Below, in pieces: positions 1 through 8,515 of a DNA stretch of 64,000 nucleotides. The DNA comes from Nostoc mirabile CHAB5784 (GTDB lineage: Bacteria; Cyanobacteriota; Cyanobacteriia; Cyanobacteriales; Nostocaceae). The stretch is taken from the NCBI RefSeq assembly GCF_020829645.1, contig NZ_JAIVFS010000031.1, forward strand, positions 1-64,000, in the 5' to 3' direction. The number at the start of each line of letters is the position of its first letter. Positions within the stretch are counted from its first letter, which is position 1. The position numbers and the translations under genes were made by a program. The notes under the pieces were generated by a model. It was not told the DNA's origin. It made no database searches and saw nothing but the letters and a program-made list of their open reading frames with translations.

Positions 1-102
1 ATATATTTGATTACTTCTCAATATTTCCGACATAGCAGCGCCTGTATTGTTCACAGTCTTCAAGGAATTTCAAAAATCTCAGCAAATCAGAGCATTTTTC
101 TC

Positions 103-642
103 TCACCAGAGACATAAAAGAGCGTTAATCAGGTACTCGTAAGCAGCACCCAGCAAATCAGGAAATACAAAATCCTCATTTCGCAAGCGATATTTATTGA
201 AGTGTTTAATCAGTTCGCGCAATTTGACATCAGGAATCCGATTTTTACCGGCTTGACGATTAAAATCAATATGTTTTAATACACCTGTCAGGGCTTCGTT
301 ACTTTCCTCAAATGCCGTCAAAGCATCATTTAGCCCTTGTCCGACGTTTTTATGTAGCTCATCACGAATATATGCCCACCGCGCCTTCTCTGGTACAAAA
401 AAAGTTTCTTGGTAACTGATGGGGCTTTCTGCCCTCATGTTTGCTTCTTCTTGTGTGCGTCCCCTTTGCAAATTCTGCTGCAAAATCTGCTCATACTGCG
501 GCTCAAATACATCCGAGGCGCGTTTTAAAAAAAGCATCCCGAAGATGTATTCTTTGAAGTCCGAAGCGTCCATCTTTCCCCGCAGAATATCCGCAGCAGA
601 AAAAAGATGACGTTCTAGTTGCGGCAGCGTGAGTTTGCCCAT
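103..642 (-). pseudogene. hsdM: Type I restriction-modification methylase HsdM, N-terminal remnant
   Basis: Translation from the ATG at 642 begins MGKLTLPQLERHLFSAADIL and continues with KEYIFGMLFLKRASDVFE, the typical N-terminal helical domain of type I N6-adenine methylases. It runs to LGAAYEYLI, where intact HsdM proteins continue into the SAM-binding catalytic domain (GxFYTP, NPPF motifs). Here seven unrelated residues follow and then a stop. Only about 175 of roughly 500 residues remain and the catalytic domain is absent, so this should not methylate DNA. The open frame extends upstream to 777, but that stretch does not look like HsdM. No hsdS or hsdR is visible, though the window edge is 100 bp away. 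Confidence 0.8.
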
Positions 643-879
643 AGTAGATGCTGAGATTGCGACACTAATGCTTTGCCAGTATATCTCTTGTTGAGAGACA
701 CTCCAACACACTTCCAAATTGCTGAAGTCTAATCTTTCAACTTGCTGGCTATACGCTCGTGTATGGTATCCAACCATACTGGAATTACAGATTGGCCTGC
801 TTTTATTTGGGCGTAGACGCTAGGCGGCTTGGCGTTATATCATGTCCGCATAAATAGTTATGCTAACCACATTCATTAC

Positions 880-947
880 ACCCCACCCCCAACCCCTCCC
901 CGCAAGCGGGGAGGGGAGACAAAGCGTAGCTTTGGCGGGGTGGGGTT
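880..947. repeat. GC-rich hairpin repeat (CCCCACCCC family)
   Basis: The arms ACCCCACCC and GGGGTGGGGT flank an internal CTCCCC/GGGGAG hairpin. A related copy lies at 1855-1926 inside a mobile element and a diverged one at 58625-58684. The 300-bp stretch around it has no credible gene. Confidence 0.75.
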
Positions 948-1109
948 CTTCGGATTTAATAAGCAATCAAGCGGACATGATATTAGGCATCGCTTGTTCT
1001 AATTTGTTTAAATTGATATCTTGCACCAGTCCCAACAACCGCCTCAGAATGAATTCTGAGGCTAATAGTTAAAGTCTATCTATTGAAGACTGAACAGGGT
1101 TTGAGTCCA

Positions 1110-1300
1110 CTTCGTAATTCGTAATTCGTAATTCGTAATTCGTAATGGGCTTCTCTTCGAGACGCTAAACGCGAACGCCCCGCTGCGCTAACGTAAATTT
1201 TGTTTTGCATTAGCGAACGCGAGTGCGTCTCCAAGAGTTGCGTTAGCGAGTCCGCGTTCGCTTTTAGCGTCTCTTCGAGAGCGTCTGGGGATTTTAACCC
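1110..1300. repeat. Heptamer array (TTCGTAA) plus mosaic of short GC-rich repeats
   Basis: About five tandem copies of the 7-mer TTCGTAA occupy 1112-1146. They are followed by a mosaic of short modules (GAGACGCT, GCGTTAGCG, CGAACGC) that recurs at 3790-3925, 58410-58515 and 59985-60015. Open frames here are repeat-derived. Confidence 0.7.
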
Positions 1301-1442
1301 CACCGCAAAACTTGTCGCGATTTAGAAGCGAGGGACTTAGACCCCTCAAAAATGTTAAGCTAAAAGCCTGTGAAATTTATTTCTGGGCGGACAATAGTGC
1401 TAATCGATAATGCTGCAAGATATCAGTTAAAATTGAAATTAA

Positions 1443-1483
1443 TTGTGTTAACAGTGACAAAGAATCTGTCACTGTTAACACAA
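1443..1483 (-). terminator. Intrinsic terminator of tRNA-Val
   Basis: A perfect 17-bp inverted repeat (arms 1443-1459 and 1467-1483, 7-nt loop) begins two bases beyond the tRNA 3' end. On the minus strand it is followed by T-rich sequence. Confidence 0.75.
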
Positions 1484-1484
1484 A

Positions 1485-1558
<74 letters not shown>

Positions 1559-1731
1559 TTACCACACGATTTATAACCATAGCATACATTTGCTTAATAT
1601 GCCAAAATAAAAGGCGCAAATTAAGAAAACTCTGTAATTTGAGCCAGAATCAATATATTCTTAAGAGTCCCCAGCCTCGGCCATTAAGCTTTCTTGGGGT
1701 AGTTTACGACAAAATTAAATCAACAATTGTA

Positions 1732-2123
1732 GAACTTACGCATTGACAAAAAATACCAAATATGATTTAAGGTTAAAAACCATATCTTTCGTAAGGGCAC
1801 AGCAATGCTCATTGGTGTCAACTTAAGCTCAAACCTATGTCCCACAACCGTTCTACCCCACCCCTCAATCCCCTCCCCAAAGCATCGGGGAGGGGAGGTT
1901 TTGCGTCAGCAAAGCCGGGGTGGGGTAATGCGGATCGTGATGGTAAGTGAATGAACTCAATATCACGTTATGACTTGGGTTTCACGTTAAGTTGACACCT
2001 ATGAGCAATGCTGTGCCCTTACAGCATGGTCTATTTACGATCGCAGGATAATTAAGAAAAGCCTGAAAACTTCCTCAAGCTCGTTAATGCACATCAGAAT
2101 GCATTTGTACAGTGCGTAAGTCC
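1732..2123. mobile_element. MITE-like element, GGACTTACGC family, copy 1
   Basis: Terminal inverted repeats (GAACTTACGCATTG on the left, CAGTGCGTAAGTCC on the right) are flanked on both sides by TA. An inner inverted repeat of about 32 bp (1795-1826 and 1987-2018, starting GGGCACAGCAATGCTCAT) encloses a 160-bp centre carrying a CCCCACCCC-type hairpin. The frame matches the element at 21231-21632, but the centres differ completely. There is no transposase gene. Confidence 0.8.
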
Positions 2124-2211
2124 TAAATTGATATCTGTCTGCGATAGTTGATGAGCGATCGCTCCTGAGCAATTTTTGGTAATATCCTTTTCCTAGATAC
2201 CCTAGTGTATG

Positions 2212-2380
2212 ATCGATAAGGTTATTCGGTTCTGGTGGGGAGCAGCTACCAGAGGTAACGGGGAAAGTTCGGTGCAAATCCGGCGCTGTCCCGCAACTGT
2301 GAACTAATTTGAGATTTGAGATTAGCGAACTAAGTAATCTAAAATCAAAAATTGAGTGAGTCAGGATGCCCGCCGAAATA
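2212..2380 (+). promoter_or_regulatory. Cobalamin (AdoCbl-type) riboswitch
   Basis: The conserved B12-box core is present: GGTGCAAATCCGG, then CGCTGTCCCGCAACTGTG. The 3' closing segment GTCAGGATGCCCGCC lies at about 2360-2374. Upstream, GGGGAGCAGCTACCAGAGG fits the variable 5' arms. It ends about 35 bases before the ATG of the DUF1636 gene, and cobK follows, so vitamin B12 very probably represses both genes. Confidence 0.9.
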
Positions 2381-2413
2381 GATTTATTAGTTCCACATAT
2401 CTGCGAGGTACAG

Positions 2414-2830
2414 ATGACTACTACTGTAAATATTACCCCGACTAGTTCCTTGGGTGTTGCTGACCATACTTTATTTATTTGCAAAACTTGTGCTAGCGTT
2501 TGGCAAGATGGAAAACGCTTAGGTGAAAGTGGCGGTCAAAAACTTCTATCTCAACTTCAGCAGCTTGCACAAGATTGGGACTTACGAGATGAATTCCCAA
2601 TTCAGGAAGTTGAATGCATGAGTGCTTGTAATCGTTCCTGTGTAGTTGCCTTTGCTGCCAAGGGCAAATTAACATATTTATTTGGTGATTTAGCCGTTGA
2701 TGGTAGTGCATCTGCGATACTAGAATGTGCTAGTCAATACTATGTCAAAGCAGATGGTTTACTGCCTTGGTCAGAGCGTCCAGAAGCCCTGAAAAAAGGC
2801 ATTTTGGCAAAAATTCCACCTTTATCTTAA
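2414..2830 (+). CDS. DUF1636 family putative metal-binding (ferredoxin-like) protein
   Basis: The protein has 138 residues from the ATG at 2414. The open frame extends back to 2366, but that part lies in the riboswitch, so the internal ATG is preferred. Visible features are CKTCASVW near the N-terminus and CMSACNRSC in the middle, a cysteine pattern like that of thioredoxin-like [2Fe-2S] ferredoxins and the DUF1636 family. DUF1636 genes are commonly found with B12 synthesis or cobalt genes; the biochemical role is not established to my knowledge. Location directly under a cobalamin riboswitch and upstream of cobK supports a role in corrin synthesis or metal handling. Confidence 0.8.
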   Translation: MTTTVNITPTSSLGVADHTLFICKTCASVWQDGKRLGESGGQKLLSQLQQLAQDWDLRDEFPIQEVECMSACNRSCVVAFAAKGKLTYLFGDLAVDGSASAILECASQYYVKADGLLPWSERPEALKKGILAKIPPLS

Positions 2831-2835
2831 CTCCT

Positions 2836-2951
2836 GTCCGTGGGTTTAAGTCCCCCGGTTCAATAAAAATTTTGTTTTGTGTTGGGGTTAAATCCCTATT
2901 ACAAAACAAAATTTACGAATTACGAATTACGAATTACGAATTACGAATTAT
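2836..2951. repeat. Palindromic repeat plus TTACGAA heptamer array
   Basis: A near-perfect palindrome (arms AAATTTTGTTTTGT and ACAAAACAAAATTT, about 2867-2913) is followed by about five copies of the heptamer TTACGAA. The array ends about 5 bases before the cobK ATG. The palindrome and flank recur in reverse orientation at 58513-58600. Confidence 0.75.
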
Positions 2952-2954
2952 TTA

Positions 2955-3695
2955 ATGATGCGCGTTTTGATTCTGGGTGGTACAGGAGATGCGGCAGAAT
3001 TAGCTGCTAGAGTGTCAACTATCCAAGGGTTAGAAACAATCACATCTCTAGCTGGGCGCACCCGTGAACCATCAGTACCCTTAGGCGATTTACGGGTTGG
3101 AGGCTTCGGTGGTGTGGCTGGATTGGCTAGCTATTTGCGAGTCATGCAAATCGACTTATTAATTGATGCAACCCATCCTTTTGCTACTCAGATTTCTTTC
3201 AATGCCGCAGCTGCTGCAACCGAAGTCGGAGTACCCCGTTTGATGTTAATACGCCCCCCTTGGGAAAAGGTAAGTGGCGATCGCTGGATTGAAGTTGACA
3301 GCGTTGAGGCCGCCGCATCTGTAGCAAACCAGGCACAGCGAGTATTTTTGACAGTTGGCAGACAAGAACTCGCCGCTTTTGCTCACCTAGAGAAAATTTG
3401 GTTTCTGATGCGGATGATTGACCCTCCTAGTGATGATGCTTTAGTGCCAGCAGGAATGATATTGTGCGATCGCGGCCCCTTTACCCTCAATAATGAAAAG
3501 CAAATCCTGATTCATAACAAGATTGATACCATCGTCAGTAAAAATAGCGGTGGCGATGCAACAAAGTCCAAGATTATTGCAGCGCGAGAACTGGGCGTGA
3601 AGGTTGTTATGGTAAATCGTCCAGCCATACCGCCAGGGAAGCAGGTTGCTGATGTTGATGGTGCTTTGGCATGGCTATTTGACAAGTTGCACTAG
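2955..3695 (+). CDS. cobK: Precorrin-6A/cobalt-precorrin-6A reductase
   Basis: The protein of 246 residues opens with the nucleotide-binding motif VLILGGTGDAAELA and contains IDLLIDATHPFATQISFNA and a late NSGGDATKSKIIAARELG, all characteristic of CobK/CbiJ. The enzyme reduces the macrocycle of (cobalt-)precorrin-6A with NADPH during cobalamin synthesis in the cytoplasm. Two ATG codons are adjacent (2955 and 2958). It follows the DUF1636 gene by 124 bp that hold a palindrome and a heptamer array, so co-transcription from the riboswitch is likely but the spacer could attenuate it. cbiG-cobJ is about 9.4 kb away. Confidence 0.92.
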   Translation: MMRVLILGGTGDAAELAARVSTIQGLETITSLAGRTREPSVPLGDLRVGGFGGVAGLASYLRVMQIDLLIDATHPFATQISFNAAAAATEVGVPRLMLIRPPWEKVSGDRWIEVDSVEAAASVANQAQRVFLTVGRQELAAFAHLEKIWFLMRMIDPPSDDALVPAGMILCDRGPFTLNNEKQILIHNKIDTIVSKNSGGDATKSKIIAARELGVKVVMVNRPAIPPGKQVADVDGALAWLFDKLH

Positions 3696-3789
3696 TCGTG
3701 CAACAAGGAAAAAGCCGCCGATCAGAATCAAAGCCAATTCCCCCTATCCAGCATCCAAAATTCAAAAAAGAAATTCTACTATTGTGTCA

Positions 3790-4045
3790 ATCAAATAACG
3801 TCTCCCAAGGGGAGACGATGCCGCGCATAGCGCAGCGTTAGCGAGTCCGCGAGCGTCTGGGGGTTTCCCCCATGAGCGACTGCTGTTAGCGCAGCGAAAG
3901 CGTTCGCGAGTGCGTCTCGTAGAGAGGTACGAGCGTCACCCGGAGGGCTTGCCGCAGGCTACCGCAGAGGCACAGAGAAGCCAGTGCGCCCTTGCGGTTA
4001 AGAGACTTGTAGCAACTGGCGCGACACAGAGAGAAAGAGAGAAAA
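3790..4045. repeat. Mosaic of short dispersed repeats
   Basis: The 394-bp gap between cobK and the BMP gene is filled with short palindromic modules (GTCTCC..GGAGAC, GCGTTAGCG, CGAACGC). A longer module at about 3968-4024 (AGAGAAGCCAGTGCGCCC ... CAACTGGCGCG) recurs twice, inverted, at 59955-60110. No gene is seen. Confidence 0.65.
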
Positions 4046-4089
4046 TTCTAAAACTAGGTTTTACTCGGCAAAATTGGGTTGGTCGAGTG

Positions 4090-5232
4090 CTAAGATTTAC
4101 TCTTTGGAATTGACCCTTCAATTCCCTCAACATACCAATCCATCGCCAGTTGTCTCTGATCATCCAAAACCTTACCTTTTGGCACTCGCACCACCCCTTT
4201 TTGGTCTTTCACCGGGCCATCAAAAGGATGTGCAGTACCCTGAATAAACTCATCGCGCTTCGCATTCACCAGTTGTTGTACATCCGCCGGAATTACCTGA
4301 TTCATCGGGGAAATATCTACCATTCCTTGAGCAATGCCATCCCAAACCTCTTGAGATTTCCAAGTATTACTCATTACAGCCAAGGCTTTATCTGTATAGA
4401 ATTTGCCCCATTTGTTAATAGCTGATGTCAGGTGGGCTTTTTGACCAAACTTACTCATATCAGTGTTGTAGCCAAAAGCATAAATGCCTTTCTCCTGTGC
4501 CAATTGGACAACGGCACCAGAGCCGGTATGCTGCGTCAGTACATCCACACCTAAATTGACCAAAGCTTGAGCCGCTTCTCTTTCTTTAGCTGGATCGTAC
4601 CAACTTTCTACCCAAAGTACCTTAACTTTTGCTTGGGGATTTGTTAGCCTTACTCCCTGAGTGAATGCACTGATTCCCCGAATTACTTCTGGAATTGGGT
4701 ATGCGCCAATAAAACCAACTACATTTGATTTTGTCATCTTGCCAGCAATCATGCCGGTTAAGTAACGCGGTTCTTCAAAGCGTCCCAGATAAGTGCCGAC
4801 ATTGACAGCACGTTTGTATCCTCTACAGTGTTCAAAGACAACATCACTAAAGTCCTTAGCAACTTTAATTGTTGGATTCATGTACTCGAAGGAAGTTGTA
4901 AAAATCAACTTGTTACCATCTAATGCGAGTTGGCGAATCACCCTTTGGGCATCAGCACCTTCGTTAACATTTTCCACAAAGGTAGTTTTTACCTTATCTT
5001 GAAGATTGGCTTCCATGTCCCTGCGGCCTAAATCATGGGCATAAGTCCAGCCAAAATCACCCACAGATTCGGCATACACAAATCCCACCTTGAGAGGTTC
5101 ATTTATAGCCACAGGCGACGCAAAGGGAGACAACTCCCCCTGCGGTTTGGAATTTTTGCCTTGAACACAACTACTTAAGGTAAAGCTAGATCCTGCTAAA
5201 GTGACATACTTTAGGAAATTCCGACGATCCAT
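4090..5232 (-). CDS. BMP-family ABC transporter substrate-binding lipoprotein
   Basis: The protein of 380 residues starts MDRRNFLKYVTLAGSSFTLS followed by SC. RRNFLK resembles a Tat motif and LSSC a lipobox, so it should be an exported lipoprotein. The mature part (KVGFVYAESVGDFGWTYAHD, GFIGAYPIPEVIRGI) matches the basic membrane protein/PnrA family, periplasmic-binding proteins that in characterised members bind nucleosides. No permease or ATPase is adjacent, so it is an orphan here and its ligand cannot be told from sequence. The gene ends in a repeat-rich gap, with over 900 bp of non-coding DNA upstream of its start. Confidence 0.87.
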   Translation of the reverse strand: MDRRNFLKYVTLAGSSFTLSSCVQGKNSKPQGELSPFASPVAINEPLKVGFVYAESVGDFGWTYAHDLGRRDMEANLQDKVKTTFVENVNEGADAQRVIRQLALDGNKLIFTTSFEYMNPTIKVAKDFSDVVFEHCRGYKRAVNVGTYLGRFEEPRYLTGMIAGKMTKSNVVGFIGAYPIPEVIRGISAFTQGVRLTNPQAKVKVLWVESWYDPAKEREAAQALVNLGVDVLTQHTGSGAVVQLAQEKGIYAFGYNTDMSKFGQKAHLTSAINKWGKFYTDKALAVMSNTWKSQEVWDGIAQGMVDISPMNQVIPADVQQLVNAKRDEFIQGTAHPFDGPVKDQKGVVRVPKGKVLDDQRQLAMDWYVEGIEGSIPKSKS

Positions 5233-5414
5233 ATTTTATTAATAGGTTGACCTGGTAAAATGATTTTTATGATTACTGCTAATAGCAGATACGGCTTATA
5301 TTTAGCTATTTGCTTAATTTTAACTTTTTATTTCTGTCGTCAACTTACTTGAGAAAGAAACCCAATAATACTTACTTATACAAAATCACAATTTTTTCAC
5401 AAAACTTATACTTA

Positions 5415-5565
5415 TATAGCGGTTCCCACTTGAGTACAGTACAGTTTTGACCTCAATTCCATTCCTCTCTCTTAAAATGAGAGAGGCTTTGAGTCTTACT
5501 CTCTAACGCTAGTAGGGAAGGGGTTGAGGTTAGGTCTGTATTAGACTCAACTGCAAACTGCTATA
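5415..5565. mobile_element. MITE-like element, TATAGCGGTT family, copy 1
   Basis: Inverted termini TATAGCGGTTCCCACTTGAGT and the complement of TATAGCAGTTTGCAGTTGAGT enclose a short hairpin-rich core. A second copy lies at 15266-15371. The rest of the 5233-6154 gap is AT-rich with no gene seen. Confidence 0.6.
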
Positions 5566-5992
5566 TTTACAGCGCTTTTGAAGTAATTGTCTAAATTGTG
5601 GTATAAATACCTAAAAACTTCTGTAAAGCCAGATTTTTATTGTGTAGTTAATGTAATTTTTTCATGAAAAAATGATTTTAGTCAACCTAAAACTCCGATT
5701 GATAATTATACTTTTAAAAGGAGGGAAGATTTAGATCGCAGTGACAACTTGAAGTAGATAGTCTTGAAGTAGATAGTTATGATCTCAACCTGCTCAATAT
5801 CGTTTAATTATAATTCTTGCATCCACAGTTTTATCTCTATCTAAAAGATTCAAGATAAACCTTGTAGAATGGATAAATTAAGAGGTTTGCCATCTCATAA
5901 GAGTATTTGAGTATTGTATCGTCGAAGTTCTCAATGATAACTTGTACATCTTGCAATGCGATTACCACAAGTGCTGACAAAACTATAATGTT

Positions 5993-6096
5993 CTATAGCA
6001 ATCCTAAATCATTCGTGAGAAAGAAAATCGCTGAAATACCTATATATGTACTTTCTATCTACGTCTTTTCTTACTTATTAATTCGGATTGCTATAG
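5993..6096. mobile_element. MITE-like element, CTATAGCAATCC family
   Basis: A 104-bp element with perfect 12-bp inverted termini (CTATAGCAATCC/GGATTGCTATAG) and imperfect pairing for about 18 bp further in. An 83-residue open frame spanning it (5907-6158) has no protein-like features. Confidence 0.65.
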
Positions 6097-6154
6097 TATA
6101 CCTGATGTTTAGAGACAATTTGGATACATTTGCCTTGCTCCCTGCTCCTTGGCC

Positions 6155-6928
6155 TTAAAAGCGACGGGATATCCTTTTATTTGGAAGTCCTATATACTGT
6201 TTGACTACCAACCAAATAAAAATAGGATTACCGAGGATATAACGCTTCCATAAGCGCTTAGGCTCAACCAAAAGCCGAAATAACCATTCAAAACCTGTTT
6301 TTTGCATCAAAACTGGGGATCTTTTCACCATGTTGCTAACTAACTCAAAACTGACTCCAATACCTACAGAAATCGGCACACCTAAAGACAAATAATTGGC
6401 AGCTATCCATTTTTCTTGTTTAGGTGCTCCCAAACCTACGAATAGAATATCGGGAGCCGCCGCTGTAATTGTTGAATTGATTAAATTTAATTCTCTTGGC
6501 TGAGACTCAAACCCGTAGGGAGGACAGTAAGTACCAACAATCTGCAAACTTGGATATCTAGCAACAAGAGTTTCTTGAGCTTTTTCGGCAGAACCAGGGC
6601 GACCTCCTAATAAAAAGACCTTCAATCCTTTTTCAGCAGCAATGGCGCAAAGTTTCTCGAACAAATCTGTACCATTAACTCTACCTTTCAGTGGAGTTTG
6701 TAAAAACTTAGCCGCCCACAGCAGTGACACCCCATCTGGTACCACTAAAAAAGCCTTGCGATAAATATCTTGAAAATTGCTATCCTTCTGTAAGCTCAGA
6801 ATATGCATAGCATTAGGAGTAACGACATATTCTGGCTTCTTCTGGCAGGACGCATGTTCAACAATTTGTTGTACAACCTCATCAAAACTGTATTTGTCGA
6901 TTTCGACTCCACAAAGATTAATTCTCAT
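6155..6928 (-). CDS. WecG/TagA/CpsF-family glycosyltransferase
   Basis: The family attaches a sugar (ManNAc in characterised members) to an undecaprenyl-linked acceptor at the membrane during surface polysaccharide or teichoic acid synthesis. About 257 residues show the family signatures TPNAMHILSL, VVPDGVSLLWAAKFL, RVNGTDLFEKLC, VFLLGGRPGSAEKA and FVGLGAPKQEKWIA. The start at 6928 is preferred over the GTG at 6934 because GAGG lies 7 bases upstream. It begins 12 bp after the stop of the GT4 gene, so the two form an operon. The actual sugar is unknown. Confidence 0.9.
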   Translation of the reverse strand: MRINLCGVEIDKYSFDEVVQQIVEHASCQKKPEYVVTPNAMHILSLQKDSNFQDIYRKAFLVVPDGVSLLWAAKFLQTPLKGRVNGTDLFEKLCAIAAEKGLKVFLLGGRPGSAEKAQETLVARYPSLQIVGTYCPPYGFESQPRELNLINSTITAAAPDILFVGLGAPKQEKWIAANYLSLGVPISVGIGVSFELVSNMVKRSPVLMQKTGFEWLFRLLVEPKRLWKRYILGNPIFIWLVVKQYIGLPNKRISRRF

Positions 6929-6940
6929 AAGCACCTCAAG

Positions 6941-8020
6941 TTAATTAAATTGTGATAATGAATAATAGATATCCTCTAAACGAATGGAGTAATTTCTAAT
7001 ATCCAAAGGTTCGACATTTTTCCTAGCAGTAATGCCTAGAGAAAGTCGTAAATCCTCATTTCCAATCAACAATTCCATCGCTGATGATAACTGTTGAATG
7101 TTTCCTGGGGTAACTAGCAGACCATTTTGATTTGAAATCACTAATTCAGGAATACCTCCAACAGGGGTTGCAATGATAGGCAAACTCCAACCCATAGCTT
7201 CCAAAATCGCCAGAGGCAAACCCTCGTTGTAAGAAGGCAAAATGAACACATTTGCTTGTGACAAAATTTCATCCCGTTTTTCGGAATTAATCCAACCCAG
7301 AAAAGTTACCTGGTCTGCAAGGTTGAGATTAGCAGCCAACTGCTGCGCTTTTTCTATTTCACCATCTCCTGCTATAATTAGCCGAGTACATTTTCTTTGA
7401 TGATCCGGCAGGTTAGCAAATGCCTTAATCAAATCAAATGTCCCTTTGCGTTGACCGACTCGCCCACAAAAGACCAAACTGATTTGAGTCTGATTTTTGC
7501 GGTCAGGAATTTCTGTAGGTAATTCACAGGGGTTAGGCAAGACAATAACTTGTTTGGGATTTAAACCTAGATTCAACACATAGTAATCTTGCCAACTTTC
7601 TGAAAGAGCAATAAACCCTTGGCAGCGCTGAAATAGTTTACTTAAAACTTGCTGTACTCCTTGAGGAAGTTTAGCGTAAGTTAGAGGAAATTCGGCGCCA
7701 TGAGTGTGCATTAAGACGGGCTTATCAAAGATAAAGGCAATAACACAACAAATTGCTTTTCGGATAATGCTGCCACCCTCGGAAATCTGAATGTGTACAA
7801 TATCTATTTTCTGACTTAATAATTTCCAAAAAAATGTAGCTAAAGCTTTTCCGAAAACAATTACTCTGTGGGCAATTGAACCTTCATCATGGGTGTTTAT
7901 GTGCTGGATTTCGATCTGGGGAGAACTATACTTAATTATCAATTTTTCAACTGTTGCTATTCCTCCATTTTGTTCTAAACTAGCCCCCAGCATTAATACC
8001 TGTAGTCGCTTCATTGGCAT
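6941..8020 (-). CDS. Glycosyltransferase family 4 (GT-B fold)
   Basis: A protein of 359 residues with two Rossmann-like halves. The N-terminal part carries GGIATVEKLI and DIVHIQISEGGSIIRKA. The C-terminal part carries LVFCGRVGQRKGTFDLIKAF, TFLGWINSEKRDEILSQA and the nucleotide-sugar E-x7-E motif in YNEGLPLAILEAMGWSLPII, followed by GGIPELV. These are typical of retaining GT4 enzymes. It is the first gene of a two-gene operon with the WecG-type transferase and probably adds a sugar to an exopolysaccharide or lipid-linked oligosaccharide. Donor and acceptor cannot be deduced. Confidence 0.9.
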   Translation of the reverse strand: MPMKRLQVLMLGASLEQNGGIATVEKLIIKYSSPQIEIQHINTHDEGSIAHRVIVFGKALATFFWKLLSQKIDIVHIQISEGGSIIRKAICCVIAFIFDKPVLMHTHGAEFPLTYAKLPQGVQQVLSKLFQRCQGFIALSESWQDYYVLNLGLNPKQVIVLPNPCELPTEIPDRKNQTQISLVFCGRVGQRKGTFDLIKAFANLPDHQRKCTRLIIAGDGEIEKAQQLAANLNLADQVTFLGWINSEKRDEILSQANVFILPSYNEGLPLAILEAMGWSLPIIATPVGGIPELVISNQNGLLVTPGNIQQLSSAMELLIGNEDLRLSLGITARKNVEPLDIRNYSIRLEDIYYSLSQFN

Positions 8021-8515
8021 TTACCTCTGCGTTTGTTTGAGAAAATAAATATCAAAGGTAGTTTCTTCCAGAATCAGCTTTTCCACAGTATTCTACCTTG
8101 GCGCTCCAAGCTTTTGCCTAACATAGTGATCTTTATAGAAATCATAATTGCTATTAATCTATTTTTGAAACTTAGTATACTGCTATTTAGATAAAGGATA
8201 TTTAAAAAGTATTATTGGTAATAGCAAAATATCAGAAACATAACCCTCATTTCCTATGGGGGTATGGGAGTTTCAAAGCCTCTCAGGAGTAGGGGAGAGT
8301 TTTGAATAGAGGATTTATAGTAGATTTATTAGAACTTTTTAAACATTTAAGTAAGTCAGCATTAAAAAATCAAGCTATGTGAGGAAATATAAAATCAGCG
8401 AATACCTTATAAATTGGTCATTCCACAGTTTTTACAAAACTAAACATACATGAATTTTATCGTACCGACTTATTTACTAAAACAATTTTAACCTTTTAAC
8501 TCTGTAAACCATATC
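8021..8515. other. AT-rich divergent intergenic region
   Basis: 495 bp between the divergent glycosyltransferase operon and the CoA-ligase gene. It is AT-rich and must hold both promoters. No repeat family, RNA or small gene could be recognised. Confidence 0.5.

Noticed and set aside
1..102. Possible protein end on the minus strand (FLKFLEDCEQYRR)
   Set aside because: Too short and cut by the window edge; no family recognised.
860..1303. Small open frames at 860-1072 and 1076-1303
   Set aside because: They consist of hairpin and heptamer repeats.
2035..2484. 149-residue minus-strand frame
   Set aside because: It is antisense to the cobalamin riboswitch and the DUF1636 start and overlaps a MITE end.
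3910..4163. Small frames in the cobK-BMP gap
   Set aside because: Dispersed repeat modules that recur at 59955-60110.
5907..6158. 83-residue open frame
   Set aside because: It covers a 104-bp inverted-repeat element and has no protein-like pattern or good start.
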